64,000 nt of DNA. It comes from Rhizoclosmatium globosum. Taxonomy: Eukaryota; Chytridiomycota; Chytridiomycetes; Chytridiales; Chytriomycetaceae. The notes under the pieces were generated by a model. It searched no databases, had not been told where the DNA came from, and saw only the letters and a list, made by a program, of their open reading frames with translations. Positions 21,979 through 37,661 of the stretch are shown here, one piece after another. The stretch is taken from contig MCGO01000041.1 of NCBI GenBank assembly GCA_002104985.1, forward strand, positions 62,001 through 126,000. The letters are read 5' to 3'. The translations under genes were made by a program, and so were the position numbers. Numbering within the stretch: position 1 is the stretch's first letter; each line of letters opens with the position of its first letter.

Positions 21979-22698
21979 ATGTCAAAGACAGTTGTCATCA
22001 CCGGAACCTCCCGTGGAATCGGACGTGCTCTCGCTGAAAACTATATTGCCCGCGGCTGGAACGTTATTGCTACCGCTCGTACTGTCGACGCGTTAGCAAC
22101 CTTGAACGCACACCAGAAACTTGCTCTCGACGTGTCAAGTGAGGAATCCATCAAGACCTTTGCTACCGCTCTCGGCAACACTCCAGTTCATTTGCTCATC
22201 AACAACGCGGGTATTGGTGGAGCAGATTCTCTTGGAACCCTTACGCAAGGCGAACTTGTCAGATTCCAGATCACCAATGCTGCTGGTCCTCTTTTGGTTA
22301 CGCAAGCATTGCTTCACAACTTGAAAATCGCGGCTGCTTCCAACTTGGATAAAAATCCTGTTGTCGTTGTTAACATTTCGTCTCAGTTGGGTAGCATCAA
22401 GGATGTTGACGTGTTTGGCGCTACGGAGATTGGAGGATCGTTCGCGTACCCTGCTTCAAAGACCGCTTTGAACTACTACTCCAAGGCGTTGAGCTATGCG
22501 TTGAAGAATGATGCAATTAGCGTCATTCCCATGTGTCCTGGGCATGTTGAAACTGATATGGGAGGCGTTGGCGCTCCATTGAAAGTCCATGAAAGTGTCG
22601 CTGGAATCACTGAAAATATTGAGCGTGCTTTGGTTGATAAGGAGCTTACAATGAGCGGTGTGTACATCAACTATGCCAACCAGAAGCTTTCTTGGTAA
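21979..22698 (+). CDS. short-chain dehydrogenase/reductase, C-factor-like
   Basis: A single-exon Rossmann-fold oxidoreductase of 239 residues. The ATG at 21979 is chosen because VVITGTSRGIGRALAENY follows at once; an in-frame upstream ATG adds 37 residues without structure. Motifs: TGxxxGIG for cofactor binding, LLINNAGIGG, NISSQLGS with the catalytic Ser, and YPASKTALN with the YxxxK pair. The C-terminal CPGHVETDMGG is typical for the C-signal/C-factor and sniffer-like branch of SDRs, which act on carbonyl compounds with NAD(P)H. Substrate unknown. Confidence 0.88.
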   Translation: MSKTVVITGTSRGIGRALAENYIARGWNVIATARTVDALATLNAHQKLALDVSSEESIKTFATALGNTPVHLLINNAGIGGADSLGTLTQGELVRFQITNAAGPLLVTQALLHNLKIAAASNLDKNPVVVVNISSQLGSIKDVDVFGATEIGGSFAYPASKTALNYYSKALSYALKNDAISVIPMCPGHVETDMGGVGAPLKVHESVAGITENIERALVDKELTMSGVYINYANQKLSW

Positions 22699-22787
22699 AA
22701 CAAACCAGACACTTTCTACTTATTATTTCGACATCCACCGTTAATCAATAAATCACTTTTCTATTCAAATGTATTGACCAGAACATT

Positions 22788-23753
22788 ATGCTTTCAAAAA
22801 TTCCCCGTCAACTTGGTGACATTCCAAGCCAACAACCAGTTCCACAACGGGAACACATGTATGAAAGGATGGACCCGCGCGTAAAAGCCTTTGACGAATA
22901 CATAAAGGCAAACTTTAAGAACCCAGCTGCTTTGAAATCTTTCAAGTCCAAGTTCTGGTTAAGTCAGCTTGAAAATACTGGCGACTTTGCAAAGTATGTC
23001 ACATCGACTATGGGTGGGACAGTTCAATACTTTGCGGATTTACGTCACATAGGGAACAAGACAACGTTGGAAACAATTTGTGATGGACAAGTGAATCCAG
23101 CATTTACCAACCCCAAAGCAACTGATGCGGAATTGTTGGCTACGTTGCAGTCTTTCACGATCCAGCGTTTTAAGCAAGCCTTGAATCAAGGATGACAACG
23201 ATCCAACAATTTTGGCATATTATGCAACAGCTCCTTTTACTGATTGGTCACTTGGCGGCCCAGTAGCCGATAACTTCTGGGCTTACCAATCTTGCAACCA
23301 GCACGGATACTTTCAGACGGGACAGCCACTCAAAAGCGGTTTGATTGATACTCACAATACAATAATGTTGAATACAATGAATGGATTTGTAAGTATCAAG
23401 GCGTCACGAAAAAGAATGACAGCATTCCAGCTTCAATCAAAAAAGAAGTAACCTATTGGGGTGGACTCAATATTGAGCAAGATAACGTAAGCATTATTGT
23501 GTACATGAATATGCGTGTTAATTTGACTGTAATTCAATAGATTCTGTGGGTGAATGGACAATACGATCCTTGGCACTGGTTGTCCAACTACGATGTTGCG
23601 TACGAAGGTCAAGTTCCGTTGCTCTATGCCAATGCGACCCATTGTAACGACTTGTGGGGTCCAACCTCAAAGTGGCCTGTAGCATCTGACGCGTACTCCA
23701 AGAGCTTTTGGGATCAGATTTTCGCCACCTATGACAAGTGGATTCTTGGTTAA
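22788..23753 (+). pseudogene. N-terminally truncated, frameshifted serine carboxypeptidase (S28 family)
   Basis: Resembles the prolyl carboxypeptidase/S28 family in its C-terminal half, with the Asp segment WVNGQYDPWHWLS and the His segment NATHCNDLWGP before the stop. The N-terminal half with the catalytic Ser (GGSYxG) is absent: the frame begins at 22788, after the neighbour's 3' end, with MLSKIPRQLGD. The frame then breaks after ALNQ (near 23194) and continues as DDNDPTILAYYATAPFTDW in another frame, and breaks again between SGLIDT and YNEWICKYQG (near 23345-23375). One apparent intron remains at about 23487-23540. Two frame breaks and a missing nucleophile argue for a pseudogene. Confidence 0.7.
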
Positions 23754-24100
23754 GATTGTCTCTCGCTATTTTTCCATCCTGCTGTCTAGATGAACTAACA
23801 CCTTTTGTGGTGTCTACATGAGCGTGTATTTAGGCACTTTAACTCGACGTTCGGTTCATCCCGCATCGCCAGTTCTGCTTACCAAAAATGGCCCACTAGA
23901 AGATCTCATTCATTTCCAGAGTTCAGTTAAGAAACCCCAGAGTCTTACATATTTAAAGTTTGAGAATAGGTTAAGGTTGTTTCATCCCCAAGGCCTCTAA
24001 TCATTCGCTTTACCTCGTAAAACTGTTTCTTTCCTTCAATTCAACAGCAAAGTCTGAAGTGGTCATTTCCCTTTCTTCATTTTTTGTCCACCAACAACTG
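23754..24100. other. intergenic stretch
   Basis: About 345 bases with no recognised gene. It separates the S28 pseudogene from ELP4 and probably holds the ELP4 promoter. Confidence 0.4.
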
Positions 24101-25606
24101 ATGTCATCATTTCGCAAACGCACACCAGGCACCGGACCCACTGGCGCTGGAGGAGCAGCAGCGGCAGCCACGGCAGCCCCACGAGGCACGCGAGTGTCCG
24201 GGTTCAACGGGCGCACGACAGTGTCGAGTGGGATCGCGTCACTGGACTCGAGCATTGGCGATTTGCTCGTTGGGACAGTGACAGTCGTTGAACGCGATCG
24301 GGGCAGTGGCTATTCGTCGCTGGTTTTAAAGTACTTTTGTGCGCAGGGACTCGCGGCGGCCCACGTGCTCTGCCTCGCTTCGACCGACGATCCAGAGGCA
24401 TTTGTGCGCACGTTGATGAAGGTGGCGAAGGACGACGACGATGACTCATCACAAAACGATCCCGACGACGCCGACGACGCGCCGCTGACTCAGCCGGGCC
24501 CGCGAACTCTCGGCTCCCTCAGAGACACTACCAGACTCAACATTGCCTGGCGATACCAAAATATGCCAACGCTCAATGCGGCGCAGCAGAAAGCTTCCTC
24601 GGCTTCGTTGAAGGGGCTGGGTCCTTACTGCTCTCAGTTTGACATCACGAAACAGATGGATGAAGCTACACTCAACACTGCCTCCATTGCTCTCGTGAAC
24701 GTGAATGAATGGGTTCAATTGACTTCAAAGCAACTCTATCAGAACCTCTATTCCGCCATTGTTGGTATCATTCAAAAAGGGTCCTTCAAAAACTCGGATT
24801 CCAACTCAGCTCCAACTATTCTGCGCATTGCAATCGATGATATCGGTGGTCCCACATGGGGCTCTGACGCTGGTTCTCCAACTTCTATTCATGCTCTCAT
24901 TTGGTTCCTATCGAAACTCAGGCTTCTCGTGCGTGAATCTCGGGCCGTTGTCATGTGCACCCTTTCTTCTTTCCTTTATTCCAATCATTTGGTTGGAGTA
25001 TCAACGAATCCTTACGTTTCATTAATTCGACACGCTGTGGATACTGTTCTCGAAGTAGAGTCGTTTTCTGGTGAGTTGGTTAAGTAATTGAACGTAGTGA
25101 GCGAAGGAACGAGATTTTGTAAAGCAGAATAGTAGGAGTAGGAGAGATAGTCAGCGAAACAAGTGAACGAAATTTGGAGAAAGGGTGGTATCAAGTGGAG
25201 CTCGTTAAAACCAATGTAGTCAGAGAATAGTGAAAGGAGTTCATGTTTTCGATTCGATAGTGAAGTGACTCTTTCTCAATCCGCAGGGTCCAAACGCATC
25301 TTCTCCGACCACTTCACATCCGATTACCACGGGTTCTTACACGTCCACAAAGTTCCCACAATCAACACGCTAACATCTGCAGCTGCATCGAAAATGAGTG
25401 CTGGAGAACTGCACAGTCTTGCGTTCAAGGCACGAAGGAAGCGGTTTCTGGTCGAACCTTTCAGATTGCCACCCGAGAAGGAAGATGAGAAACCAGATGA
25501 TGCTGGGAAAACTGTGTCAAAGGGTATTGGTGTGACCAGTGGTTGTGGAACTGTGGGGCATAATCATGGATCTGCAGTTACAACCAACTCCAAGCTAGAT
25601 TTTTGA
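24101..25606 (+). CDS. ELP4: Elongator complex subunit Elp4
   Basis: Elp4 is a RecA-like subunit of the Elp4-5-6 ring of Elongator, which modifies wobble uridines in tRNA. ATG at 24101 starts MSSFRKRTPGTGPTG, then a Gly/Ala-rich segment and RTTVSSGIASLDSSIGDLLV, the usual PAXNEB/Elp4 opening. Later blocks are LNIAWRYQNMPTL, a family signature, then CSQFDITKQM and RIAIDDIGGPTWG. One intron (about 25071-25287) separates exon 1 from FSDHFTSDYHGFLHVHKVP, also typical of Elp4. The C-terminal Arg/Lys-rich segment has FKARRKRFLVEP and LRLPPEK-like residues. An acidic, Asp-rich insert near residue 120 is lineage-specific. Confidence 0.9.
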
Positions 25607-25719
25607 TTGTCAAATGACCACCAATTTAAGCACGTGAGCAAATTCCTTGAACTATGCCAGTAACTTTACGAAACGTAATTGATCATGAGAATAAAATGGA
25701 TTCATAAAGTTATAGAATT
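25607..25719. terminator. shared 3' region of ELP4 and the GH16-GT2 gene
   Basis: About 110 AT-rich bases between two convergent stops. An AATAAA at about 25690-25695 could serve ELP4. Confidence 0.35.
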
Positions 25720-28700
25720 TTAGAAGCAAGAGATAAACTTTCCGCCAAGTTCGGACCCGAAACTCCCTGCCTTTCCCTCAACATCATTCCGCAAGTACCT
25801 CCTATGAGCACGCTGACCGACCAAAAAGGCCATATACATCAAAGCACCAACTCCAATAAACGAACCAACCACACATTCCCAAATCCACACACCACTCTGC
25901 TTCCAAACCTCACCAACAATCACTTTATACCCACTCCACGCAACTCCACCCAATAACCCCATATTCCACAACAACAATACACCCCACAGTCCGCCTCCCA
26001 TCCCCCGAGTCCCCCACCGCGTATCCCACAACGTCAACAACGCAAGCAGTTTAGCCGGTACCAAAACTGTAATGAAAAACAGGAAATGGAATGGATAATA
26101 CCATAACCTGCTTAAGCTCCCCTTATTCAACAACCACCCTGCGGCGGCCTTCACAACCGCAAATGAAACCAAAATCGTGACGGTGAGGAGCTGCTCAACA
26201 TATGTACCCGTGTACAGAAGAATCATTTGCCAGTATATGAGGAGGAACGGGTATATCAGTTGGAAAGTGAGTTCATATCCGAACCAGAGTGGGTGTCGGT
26301 AAAAGTGGGGGAGGGAGTACGTGTATTCTCTGTAGAACGATTTGGACCATCGTGTTTGTTGAGTGAAGAAGCCGAATACTAATTCAATGTTGTTAGGCGT
26401 GAACTCTGTGTTGGATGCAATGTACAAACCTGTGGTTGGCGACGCAGTATAACAAAACGCCTCAGGAGTGTACACAATCTTCCATCCACCATTTAAATAC
26501 AAATTCGTTAAATGCCTGTCATCTCCATATGTGCACTTCTGCTTGAAAAACGTTTGATGCACCCAAGGATCCATAATCGACGTCAACGCCGCTGTTCTGT
26601 ACATGCCAATGGGCCCACTGACGCAAACTACAGCATTCCAGTAACTCTGACATGCACGCTCGATGTTAAATGCAAAGTGGTATCGAACATCTGAGATGTA
26701 CGAGATGAAACTGTCCCATCTGTTAATGATTCTGCATTCACCGGCTACAGCGCCGACTAAGGGGTTTTGGAGGAGTTCATTGGAGAGAGCGTTTAAGGCG
26801 TTGGCGTCAAAGACTGTGTCTGAGTCGGTGGTGAGGATGGCTTCGACTTCGGGGTCCTTGTTGTAAAAGTATTTTAAGCAAACCCGAGGAACAGAACGTG
26901 AACAAACTCACATTTACAACCATAGCCATGGCAGTATACATTGCTTCACGTTTACCACCCCATGGCTGGGTGACAAAGACAAATTGCACAGATTTCCCTT
27001 CATCAACTGACTCCGGAATTTTCAATTCTTTACGTCCTTCCAGCGTCTCGAGCCGTAAGACTGCACTTTTTTCTTCTCCGAATACACCGACAAATACATC
27101 AATGAGGTACTCTTCTTCTGGCCTGTTTCCATCCGCAACAACAATAATATACTTGTTTTTGTTATCAGGATTTTCGTGCAACACTTTGAGAGATTCGAGG
27201 CATGCTCGGAAAAGACTTGGATCTTCTCTATACACTGCGTTTGAAATGGCTGTAGTGAGCTTCTTTGGAGTGTCCGATGCTGGCTGTGTTTGCAGTGCTT
27301 TAGAACGACGAGCTCTGCGAACCTTTTCAAGAATAACGCAAAGTATTTGAATAGAATAATGAGCCATAGTAAATATTCCGTAAGTTCTGCGAGAGTATAA
27401 GTACAGATTTTTCTGAAACACAAGAATACAAACCCAAGAGCATACACGCCTCTCGCAACAACCTCCCAATGCAAAAAATATCCGATAATAGCCGGCGCCA
27501 ACAACGCAACAATCATAATCGTTGTCCACGCCGCCCTGCCCACATCCAAAAGCGTTAACCGAGTCTTGCACCGGGCCAACCCCATCACAACTAACACAAG
27601 CAAAAATAGAGACACAGCGACGGCCACAGGAATCTCTTCGTCAATCCTGAGGGCTGGATTTCCTTCGTCATGAGTTTCGCAGCCCCATGCTACGCAGGTA
27701 ATAGTTTCTGGGTCAAACACCTTGACAGATTGAATGACCATTGGTGTCCAGGAAGGGGCATCAGCAGCTAAGAGGTCATCACTCGGCACTTGTCCATCTC
27801 GAGCCGTTCCTTCAATTGCAACGTTCATCGTCACTACAGCACATCCATCTGAAAGTGATTTAATGATAAGGGATCCACAAAAAAAAATTGTTTCAAAAGA
27901 AGGGAACATACCATCTAACGTATTAGCCCCCGGTATGGAAGAATAGTCGTAAGTACTGACGAGAGTCTCGTTGAAATAAAATGTGACGCTGCCGGGAATC
28001 CAAATGGCGGTGTAGTTGTAGAATGAGTTGACGAGGTCAAAGTTTCTCTCTTGACCAAGGAAAAAGCCAGCATGTGGTAAGGAGTGGTTTTTAGTGTAAA
28101 AGACGGACATTTCTCCTCCTTGGTAGAAGTCCGTACCTGTCAGCAGTGGGGTGTAAAATGACTTAGTCAGAAATGCCAGTAGATGGAATACACCAAAAAC
28201 AACTATTTTACCATAAGTTTCAATCAAATCGATTTCAAAGTAGGAAGTATCTGTACAGTTGAAGCATTCCAGCCAGATGGCGGGCCAGGTGTAGACACCG
28301 GCAGGCATCTTTGCCAATACTTCCAGCCTTCCATACTTGAAACAGTAGTTCGACTGTACACGACCGGATGTATAGTTCTTTGTGATGTTACAATCAGGGA
28401 GGGACGTTTGTTGGATCAAAGGTGATATGGCGAGACCTCCAAGCGAATCATTGATGGCCACGTTGTTTGACGAGTACAGATGCGAATCAGAGACTCTCAA
28501 GTTTGCGCAGGATGAATTAACAGTATGCCAATTGTTGCTGTTGATATCGGATAGAGATTGCATCTGGTTGAATTGGTCTCCAAATCGAAGCACCTTGGGA
28601 CCATTCAACGCAGCCTGAGGAACAGCCGTATTTACAGGAGCAAGCGCCGGCTCGTTTGGGTTTGGATTCGAGTTTGAGTTTGGATCTTGGTTTGGGTCTG

Positions 28701-28932
28701 GAGTTGTGTCTAGAGTTGCCGTTGCCGCCGCCGCCGCCAACGTTCCTGTCGCCGAGTCTGGGCCCGCAAAACTTGCAACCACTTCAGTCGGCGAGGACAC
28801 TGCGGCAGTGGCGCCAACGTTGGCAACATCCTGTGTCTGCGATGCCATTTGACAGTGACGTCGTTTGCCAAGAAATTGCTTGAATGTAATGGATTTCGAT
28901 TCTTGGCACTCACTCTCTTCCCACAAAGACAT
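25720..28932 (-). CDS. GH16 glycoside hydrolase fused to a GT2 synthase (chitin/hyaluronan synthase-like)
   Basis: The N-terminal half (start at 28932, or 28848) is low-complexity, then a GH16 domain with YGRLEVLAKMPAGVYTWPAI and the catalytic pattern EIDLIE, the ExDxxE of beta-glucanases and transglycosylases. After it come membrane segments (AVAVSLFLLVLVVMGLA and two more). A phase-matched intron near 27369-27420 then joins these to the GT2 domain: VYREDPSLFRACL, ILTTDSDTVFDANAL with the DxD-like motif, VVCVSGPIGMYRTAAL, TYGDDRHLTNL and QQTRWSKSF, the QxxRW of processive synthases, then four or five membrane helices to the stop at 25720. The frame connects across all introns I could follow. 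Likely a membrane polymer synthase with a lumenal hydrolase/transglycosylase domain. Confidence 0.82.
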
Positions 28933-29175
28933 AAATAGAACGAAAGTTCTAAAAAAAGACGGTGAGAACAAATATGATCCAGTATCGTTCCCTAGCAACT
29001 TCGAATACACCATTCTTCAGGTGCCTGAATAGGTTGTGAATCATGCTCCTAACATTTAAAATACATATGGTAGATAAATATAAATTCTAGAGGCGAATAT
29101 ACCTCCTTTGTTCTTCTATTGATAACTTTGAAGGAAAACAAAACAACTACAAATGGAAAAATTTTCAGTATCCTA

Positions 29176-32982
<3,807 letters not shown>

Positions 32983-33110
32983 CTCCACTTTTGCAAAGAG
33001 GATCTTTCAGTGATGTTCTGCGCACTGCCCCCATCATCTCATTCAAACACCAAATCTTTTGCAAAGAATGATCGAATCTACTGTGCAACTTCGAAGTTCA
33101 AAGAATACCT

Positions 33111-33589
33111 TCAGCTCTGTTTGTTGTCTTGCCTTAACCAACAGAACCTTATTACACCCCAAGGACAAAATATTCTACAAACCATCGCCAACCAAAATCT
33201 GTAAATTGAATGTTCGGCGCTCTTAAACAACTTAAGCCTAAAACTTACAGATATTTGGATCTTGACAGCTTTTTTCGCATTTCTTTCAATAGCTCCACCC
33301 CACAATGCAGTTGCCCAAGAATAGCTTGGATATGATGATATGATCGTTCTACACATCCTTCAATTTTCTCAACCATGGCCCTCGAAATTCTTGGATCCGC
33401 ACCAATTCTTGTTTTCGTAATCAGGTAATGCTTGGAATAAAACCATAGACGCATCTTGATATAAGTATTTGTCGGCATATATATAGTTGGATTGAACTTG
33501 ATGGACGTCTTTGTGAAACGAACCTGTACTGAGCTGTATTCATAGTAATGCCAAATGATTCCACTTTTGGTCTGCGATTGGTGCGGCAA
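33111..33589 (-). CDS. short hypothetical frame
   Basis: Two pieces joined by a clean intron (GTAAGT at about 33249 to TTTACAG at about 33200) read through ATG-poor sequence: ...GQLHCGVELLKEMRKKLSRS and FWLAMVCRIFCPWGVIRFCW, stopping at 33111. The start is unclear: no ATG opens the frame near 33589, and the first in-frame ATG gives MPTNTYIKMRLWFY. A small upstream frame near 33743 (MRQLSLEIVLAIASYLF) looks F-box-like but is broken. This could be a decayed gene. I do not recognise it. Confidence 0.3.
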
Positions 33590-33906
33590 TTTCAGTTATA
33601 AAACGGTTTCAGGGTACTCTAAATCATTCATGCAAGATCATATTGGCCGATTACATTGGACACTGGAGTATTTGGTTTTCGGACAAGTTGAATATTTGAA
33701 GAGTCGTCTAAATAAATAAGAGGCTATCGCAAGCACGATTTCGAGAGACAATTGCCTCATAAGTACAATATTTTTTTGGTTTTTAGTTTTTTTTTGACAG
33801 AACGTGGTGGTGTGGAGCTGAAACTGACAGTGTTATAAAGAGTATTGCACAGGTTGAATTGCTTAATACCTATTTACATATGTACAAATTATGGAGTTTT
33901 TCGAAA
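33590..33906. other. intergenic stretch, AT-rich
   Basis: About 315 AT-rich bases with poly-T/A runs near 33770-33795. Apart from a possible F-box-like remnant on the minus strand near 33743, I see nothing. Confidence 0.35.
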
Positions 33907-35764
33907 CTACTGACAGCCACGTTGTAACGTATCCATCGGGTCATCGAAAATAGAGATAGAGCATGATTTACTCCCCAAGTTTGAGCTTTCTACAGGCAAA
34001 AGAATTTCTACAGTTCTCGTTTTGTCATCATTGTCAATAGAAGAGTTTTCAGTTGGATGAGCTCGGGCTATTGATTGTTCAACATCGTCCATGGAACTTT
34101 CGTAGGCAAGAAAGTCGAAATCGGTAGTGTTCTTACAATGAGTAGACACCCAAGTATCCATGTCCTCCAGGTATTTGCATGCACCACTTTCAAGACTATC
34201 TTGTTTACACATTCCGCGTAAATTCCTGAGCATCTCTTGCATCTGACTTTTAGACATGGGGCATTTGCCAAAGTTTTCAGTTTCGAAGGCATCAATGTAA
34301 AGATGGGAGGGGCTGCATGGGATAATGACACCCATTTGCCGTTTCTCAGCCAGCATGCAGTACCATTGAGCTTGACTCAACACTAATGGCCTAGCAGATA
34401 CTTTTCTGTCCGGGTATTCATCTATGGAGTATGTTGTCACAACGTCTACCATACTTTTGCTATAAAAATAAAACGTCAGTACGAGGGGAGGACTAAACAA
34501 AATAAATGTACAATGATAATCTGGAGTGTCTTTTTGGTACATCGCTTTCATCAATCAAAAGTTCTTCGTTGGCGTTGCGAACTTTAACAAGTTGAGCTTC
34601 AAAACGCGTAATTGTTTCATTCGATTCTTCCAGAGCAATTGCAGAACTCTAAAAATGAAGCAATTATGTTTCTATGATTCAATGGCCACATGACAAACCT
34701 TGCTGCTTGATTTAATTTTAAGTATTTGCGATTCTGCTTCCTGCAATAAGATGGCTTGTTCGTTCTGAATAAAATTTGTCCATTTTAAATATAATGAGCA
34801 AAAGTGGATAGCTCGCTTCACCTGCTGCTCCTGAAGCTTTGCCTCCAATTTCTCTATATGCAAACTGAGCCCTCCATTTGACACTTCTTGCCGGGAACAC
34901 TCCGTACGTTTCTGCGCAAGCATTAAAGCTGTTGCATTGTACTTAAATTTGCGTGTGACTTCGCGGCTCGCCTGTTTTTTGGTTGCGATTTGGAAACATA
35001 ACGCACAAAAAATACGCTATACCTTTTCTCTATACAGATACGTTTCGAGACAGTCTGCTTTAAAGGTGTTCATATCGCAAGTTGCTTTGGAAAGTTGGTC
35101 TCTCCACTCAAGACGGCAAAAATGAAGCTCCATATGAAGACTCTGAACATAGCTGATATAAGATACACATACTACAAAAGCAACCATACTTTGACAACTT
35201 GCTCATGGCGATGTCGTTCAATTTTCGCCGCCATTCTCCTGGCCTGTGTCAATAGTGTGTTTAAGCTATTTTAGCAATGGTGACTGAAATACAGTACTTG
35301 TTCTCTAAAGAGGTATGTTTCCAGGCAATCCGCTTTGTATGTATTCAAATCACCAACGGCTTCATCAAGTCTTTCTGCGGCTTCCAAACGACTCAAATGC
35401 AACTCTGATTCGAGGTTCTGGATAGAACGTATTAAAGACACGAATTATGCAGGGGTTGTACCTTGATTCTTTCTTGAAGGATTTGAGCTTCTTCTTCCAA
35501 TGCTTTCTCATTCAAGCTTGCTGTGACGTTCTGATCGTTGATCCACTCTTTCTTCTCCTTTTCAAATCGTATTTGTTGGAGCATCAGCTGTTCGTAGTTT
35601 GCGCAATGAACGTTCTTGACCTGGGTACCTGTGTTACGGTGATTTGAAGCTAAAAAGTTGAAACTCACATAATCACACTGTTCCAACAAAAGATCCGTAC
35701 AAGCTGATTTTATTTTCTTGAACAGGGCGAAGAAGCCGGCTACGGGCGTTGTGTGGGAGGTCAT
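33907..35764 (-). CDS. coiled-coil protein with an internal duplicated exon
   Basis: The ATG at 35764 (MTSHTTPVAGFFALFKKIKS) opens a protein with many short exons, all of heptad-like composition. Two exons encode clearly related blocks: LEAAERLDEAVGDLNTYKAD continuing CLETYLFRE (about 35285-35400) and LEWRDQLSKATCDMNTFKAD continuing CLETYLYRE (about 35020-35140). Later segments include KLEAKLQEQQ and LEESNETITRFEAQLVKV. The last exon is a soluble Asp/Ser-rich C-terminus ending MDTLQRGCQ. No known family is recognised. A cytoskeletal or basal-body role would fit the coiled coil and the flagellum-related neighbours, but that is inference. Confidence 0.6.
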
Positions 35765-35992
35765 TTTCTGGTGTAGGGGAAGGTAAATCTCAAACTCGTC
35801 CTTTGGAATACACGTCACGTGATAGTGTTATATTTAAATAGGTAGAAGGTCTTGAAGCGTTGAACTTATTGATAGAGATTATTGAGCACTTCTGCACGTT
35901 TTCTCTGCGTTTTGAGACGGGTTGCTTATTCGTATATACAGTATTAATTTAAAATGAACTATTTAAATTCATAGCTTTTCCATTTATCTCAG

Positions 35993-36905
35993 ATGTGCAA
36001 CTATGCCTCGCTATCTATCATTCTGTCAGATTCATTGTTCGTTCTTTTGCACGAATCAGATTTCTTGAACAACAATAAGATCCAACTCGCACCATTACTC
36101 TACCGCAACAATGAAAGGTCCAGTACGTTCCACTATTTGAAACCTTATTCTAACATCATCTGTATTGACAGATTTTAATGGTCCCCGTGCGGACAGATTC
36201 CCGAAATTACCAAACCTGAATAACGGACCTGCATCGTACGACGTTGACCAAGTGCGTATATCCACCCATTCTTAACATTTTCTGATGACAACTACAAATA
36301 GCTTACTACACTCTCGCGCATCATAGCCCTGAAGCCCTCTTCTATTGCTGGAGTTTGTGTTACAACATCACAACGGTTCCCGGAGCTTAAACAAACAGTG
36401 CGATTGATTTATTCCAACTATTTTGAATTTTCTTACAAGTTTCAATAGACTCCGGCACCGCTGGACTATGATCAAAAAACGTTTGTTGAGATACTTAACG
36501 GCCACGTTGGCAGTCGTCGTGAAGTGTTGAATAGCTTGGAAAAAAAGAGCTTTATGGATAAACAGATTCGGAGAGAGATAAACCCTGGACCTGGTATGGC
36601 GACTTGTCAATTGAAAGTGTAATCATTTTAATTTGAACCATGGAAGGCACTTATGACCTCAACTTTGCCATCGGGAGACATGTTGCGAATGATAATCGGT
36701 TTGCGTTGTTCAAAAGTGACCGATTGAAGAATGTGAGTTACCTTTCGGTTGCGACAGTCGAAATAGTTAATGCGTATTTTAGAGAGATGTTGATAACAAG
36801 CGACAGCTGACGGAATTAAGAACAATGCTCAATACTCCAGATATTTTTACAGACAAACGTGCTTGCAGACGGATGGCTCATTTGGCTCTTTATTTCCCTG
36901 CATAA
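35993..36905 (+). CDS. STPGR/ODF3-like (SHIPPO) flagellar protein
   Basis: Five short exons joined by GT-AG introns of about 45-60 bases. Reading through, the protein has NGPRADRFPKLPNLNNGPAS-YDVDQ, then TTSQRFPELKQ, PAPLDYDQKTF, and NPGPGTYDL with DRLKNRD, ending MAHLALYFPA. The repeated Pro-Gly-x-x-Tyr and R-F-P elements match STPGR repeats, found in SHIPPO/ODF3 and other inner-lumen or outer-dense-fibre proteins of flagella. It implies a flagellated life stage. The start at 35993 is a guess from frame continuity, and the first 45 residues are not obviously homologous to the family. Confidence 0.68.
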
Positions 36906-37104
36906 CAGATTTCTTTCCTTTCTCTGCTACTTAAATAAAATGATAGTGATAAATGCATAAAACTATTGTTCAGTCGTTGAACGAACCATTTCACAACTGT
37001 TGGAACTACATCGATAAACGGGTGGAGGAATAGAGAAAGAGACATTCCTTAAAGTAACTAACACATCTTTATTACAAAAATATACAACTATACATATAAG
37101 TTAG

Positions 37105-37431
37105 TTAGTATACAATTTCATCGTACGCTCCAGAGTGCCTTTCATACAACTGCATAGTAGCTTCTCTTGTCAAAACACTTCCATCCCCCTTCCCACCATT
37201 CACATAACGGTCAGCAAGCTTGGGTCCTTTGTCTTGCCCACTGCCAGCTTGAAACAGCAAAAGATTCGAAGAAAACGTGCGTGTCGCTTGTCTCAAAGAA
37301 GTTCCTTCGTTTTTGTTGTTTTGCACAAAGACAGGAGGGAATTGTGCAGTCATTGGGGACTTGAAGCCGGCTTGAACAGGTTTCATAGGTGGCAGTGGAG
37401 AAGGCTTATTGGAAGTGTATTTGAACATCAT
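37105..37431 (-). CDS. small hypothetical protein, tandem paralogue A
   Basis: About 108 residues from the MMFKYTSNKPSPLPPMKP start to the stop at 37105. It shares with the neighbouring gene at 37662-37991 the N-terminal FKYTS-x-x-PSPLPP, the central QNNKNE with ATRTFSSNLLLF, the block KGPKLA-x(3)-V/LNGGK and the C-terminal TREATM-x-LYERHS-x-YD. No signal peptide or membrane segment is visible, and no known family is recognised. Both lie on the minus strand about 230 bases apart, so they are a recent tandem duplication. Confidence 0.6.
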   Translation of the reverse strand: MMFKYTSNKPSPLPPMKPVQAGFKSPMTAQFPPVFVQNNKNEGTSLRQATRTFSSNLLLFQAGSGQDKGPKLADRYVNGGKGDGSVLTREATMQLYERHSGAYDEIVY

Positions 37432-37661
37432 CTTTGCGGTGAATTGTAGATTGTGAATGGACTTCGAATGATGGCCTTTTTTTGCAGGATGATTTTGATG
37501 TGGGGAGGAATGAGGCGCATTGCATCCTGCAACTTCCAAAAATAGCCTACACCACGATAAACGTGATGTTGCCTCAATTTTGAAGCGATTCTTTAATCAT
37601 TTACAAAGTTCGTTGGCAAGAAGGGGGCTATGTGGCACAGTCCATAAGAAATTAAAGAATA

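Noticed and set aside
28656..28883. Plus-strand Leu/Pro-rich frame opposite the GH16-GT2 N-terminus
   Set aside because: Antisense shadow of the Asn/Pro/Ala-rich low-complexity region.
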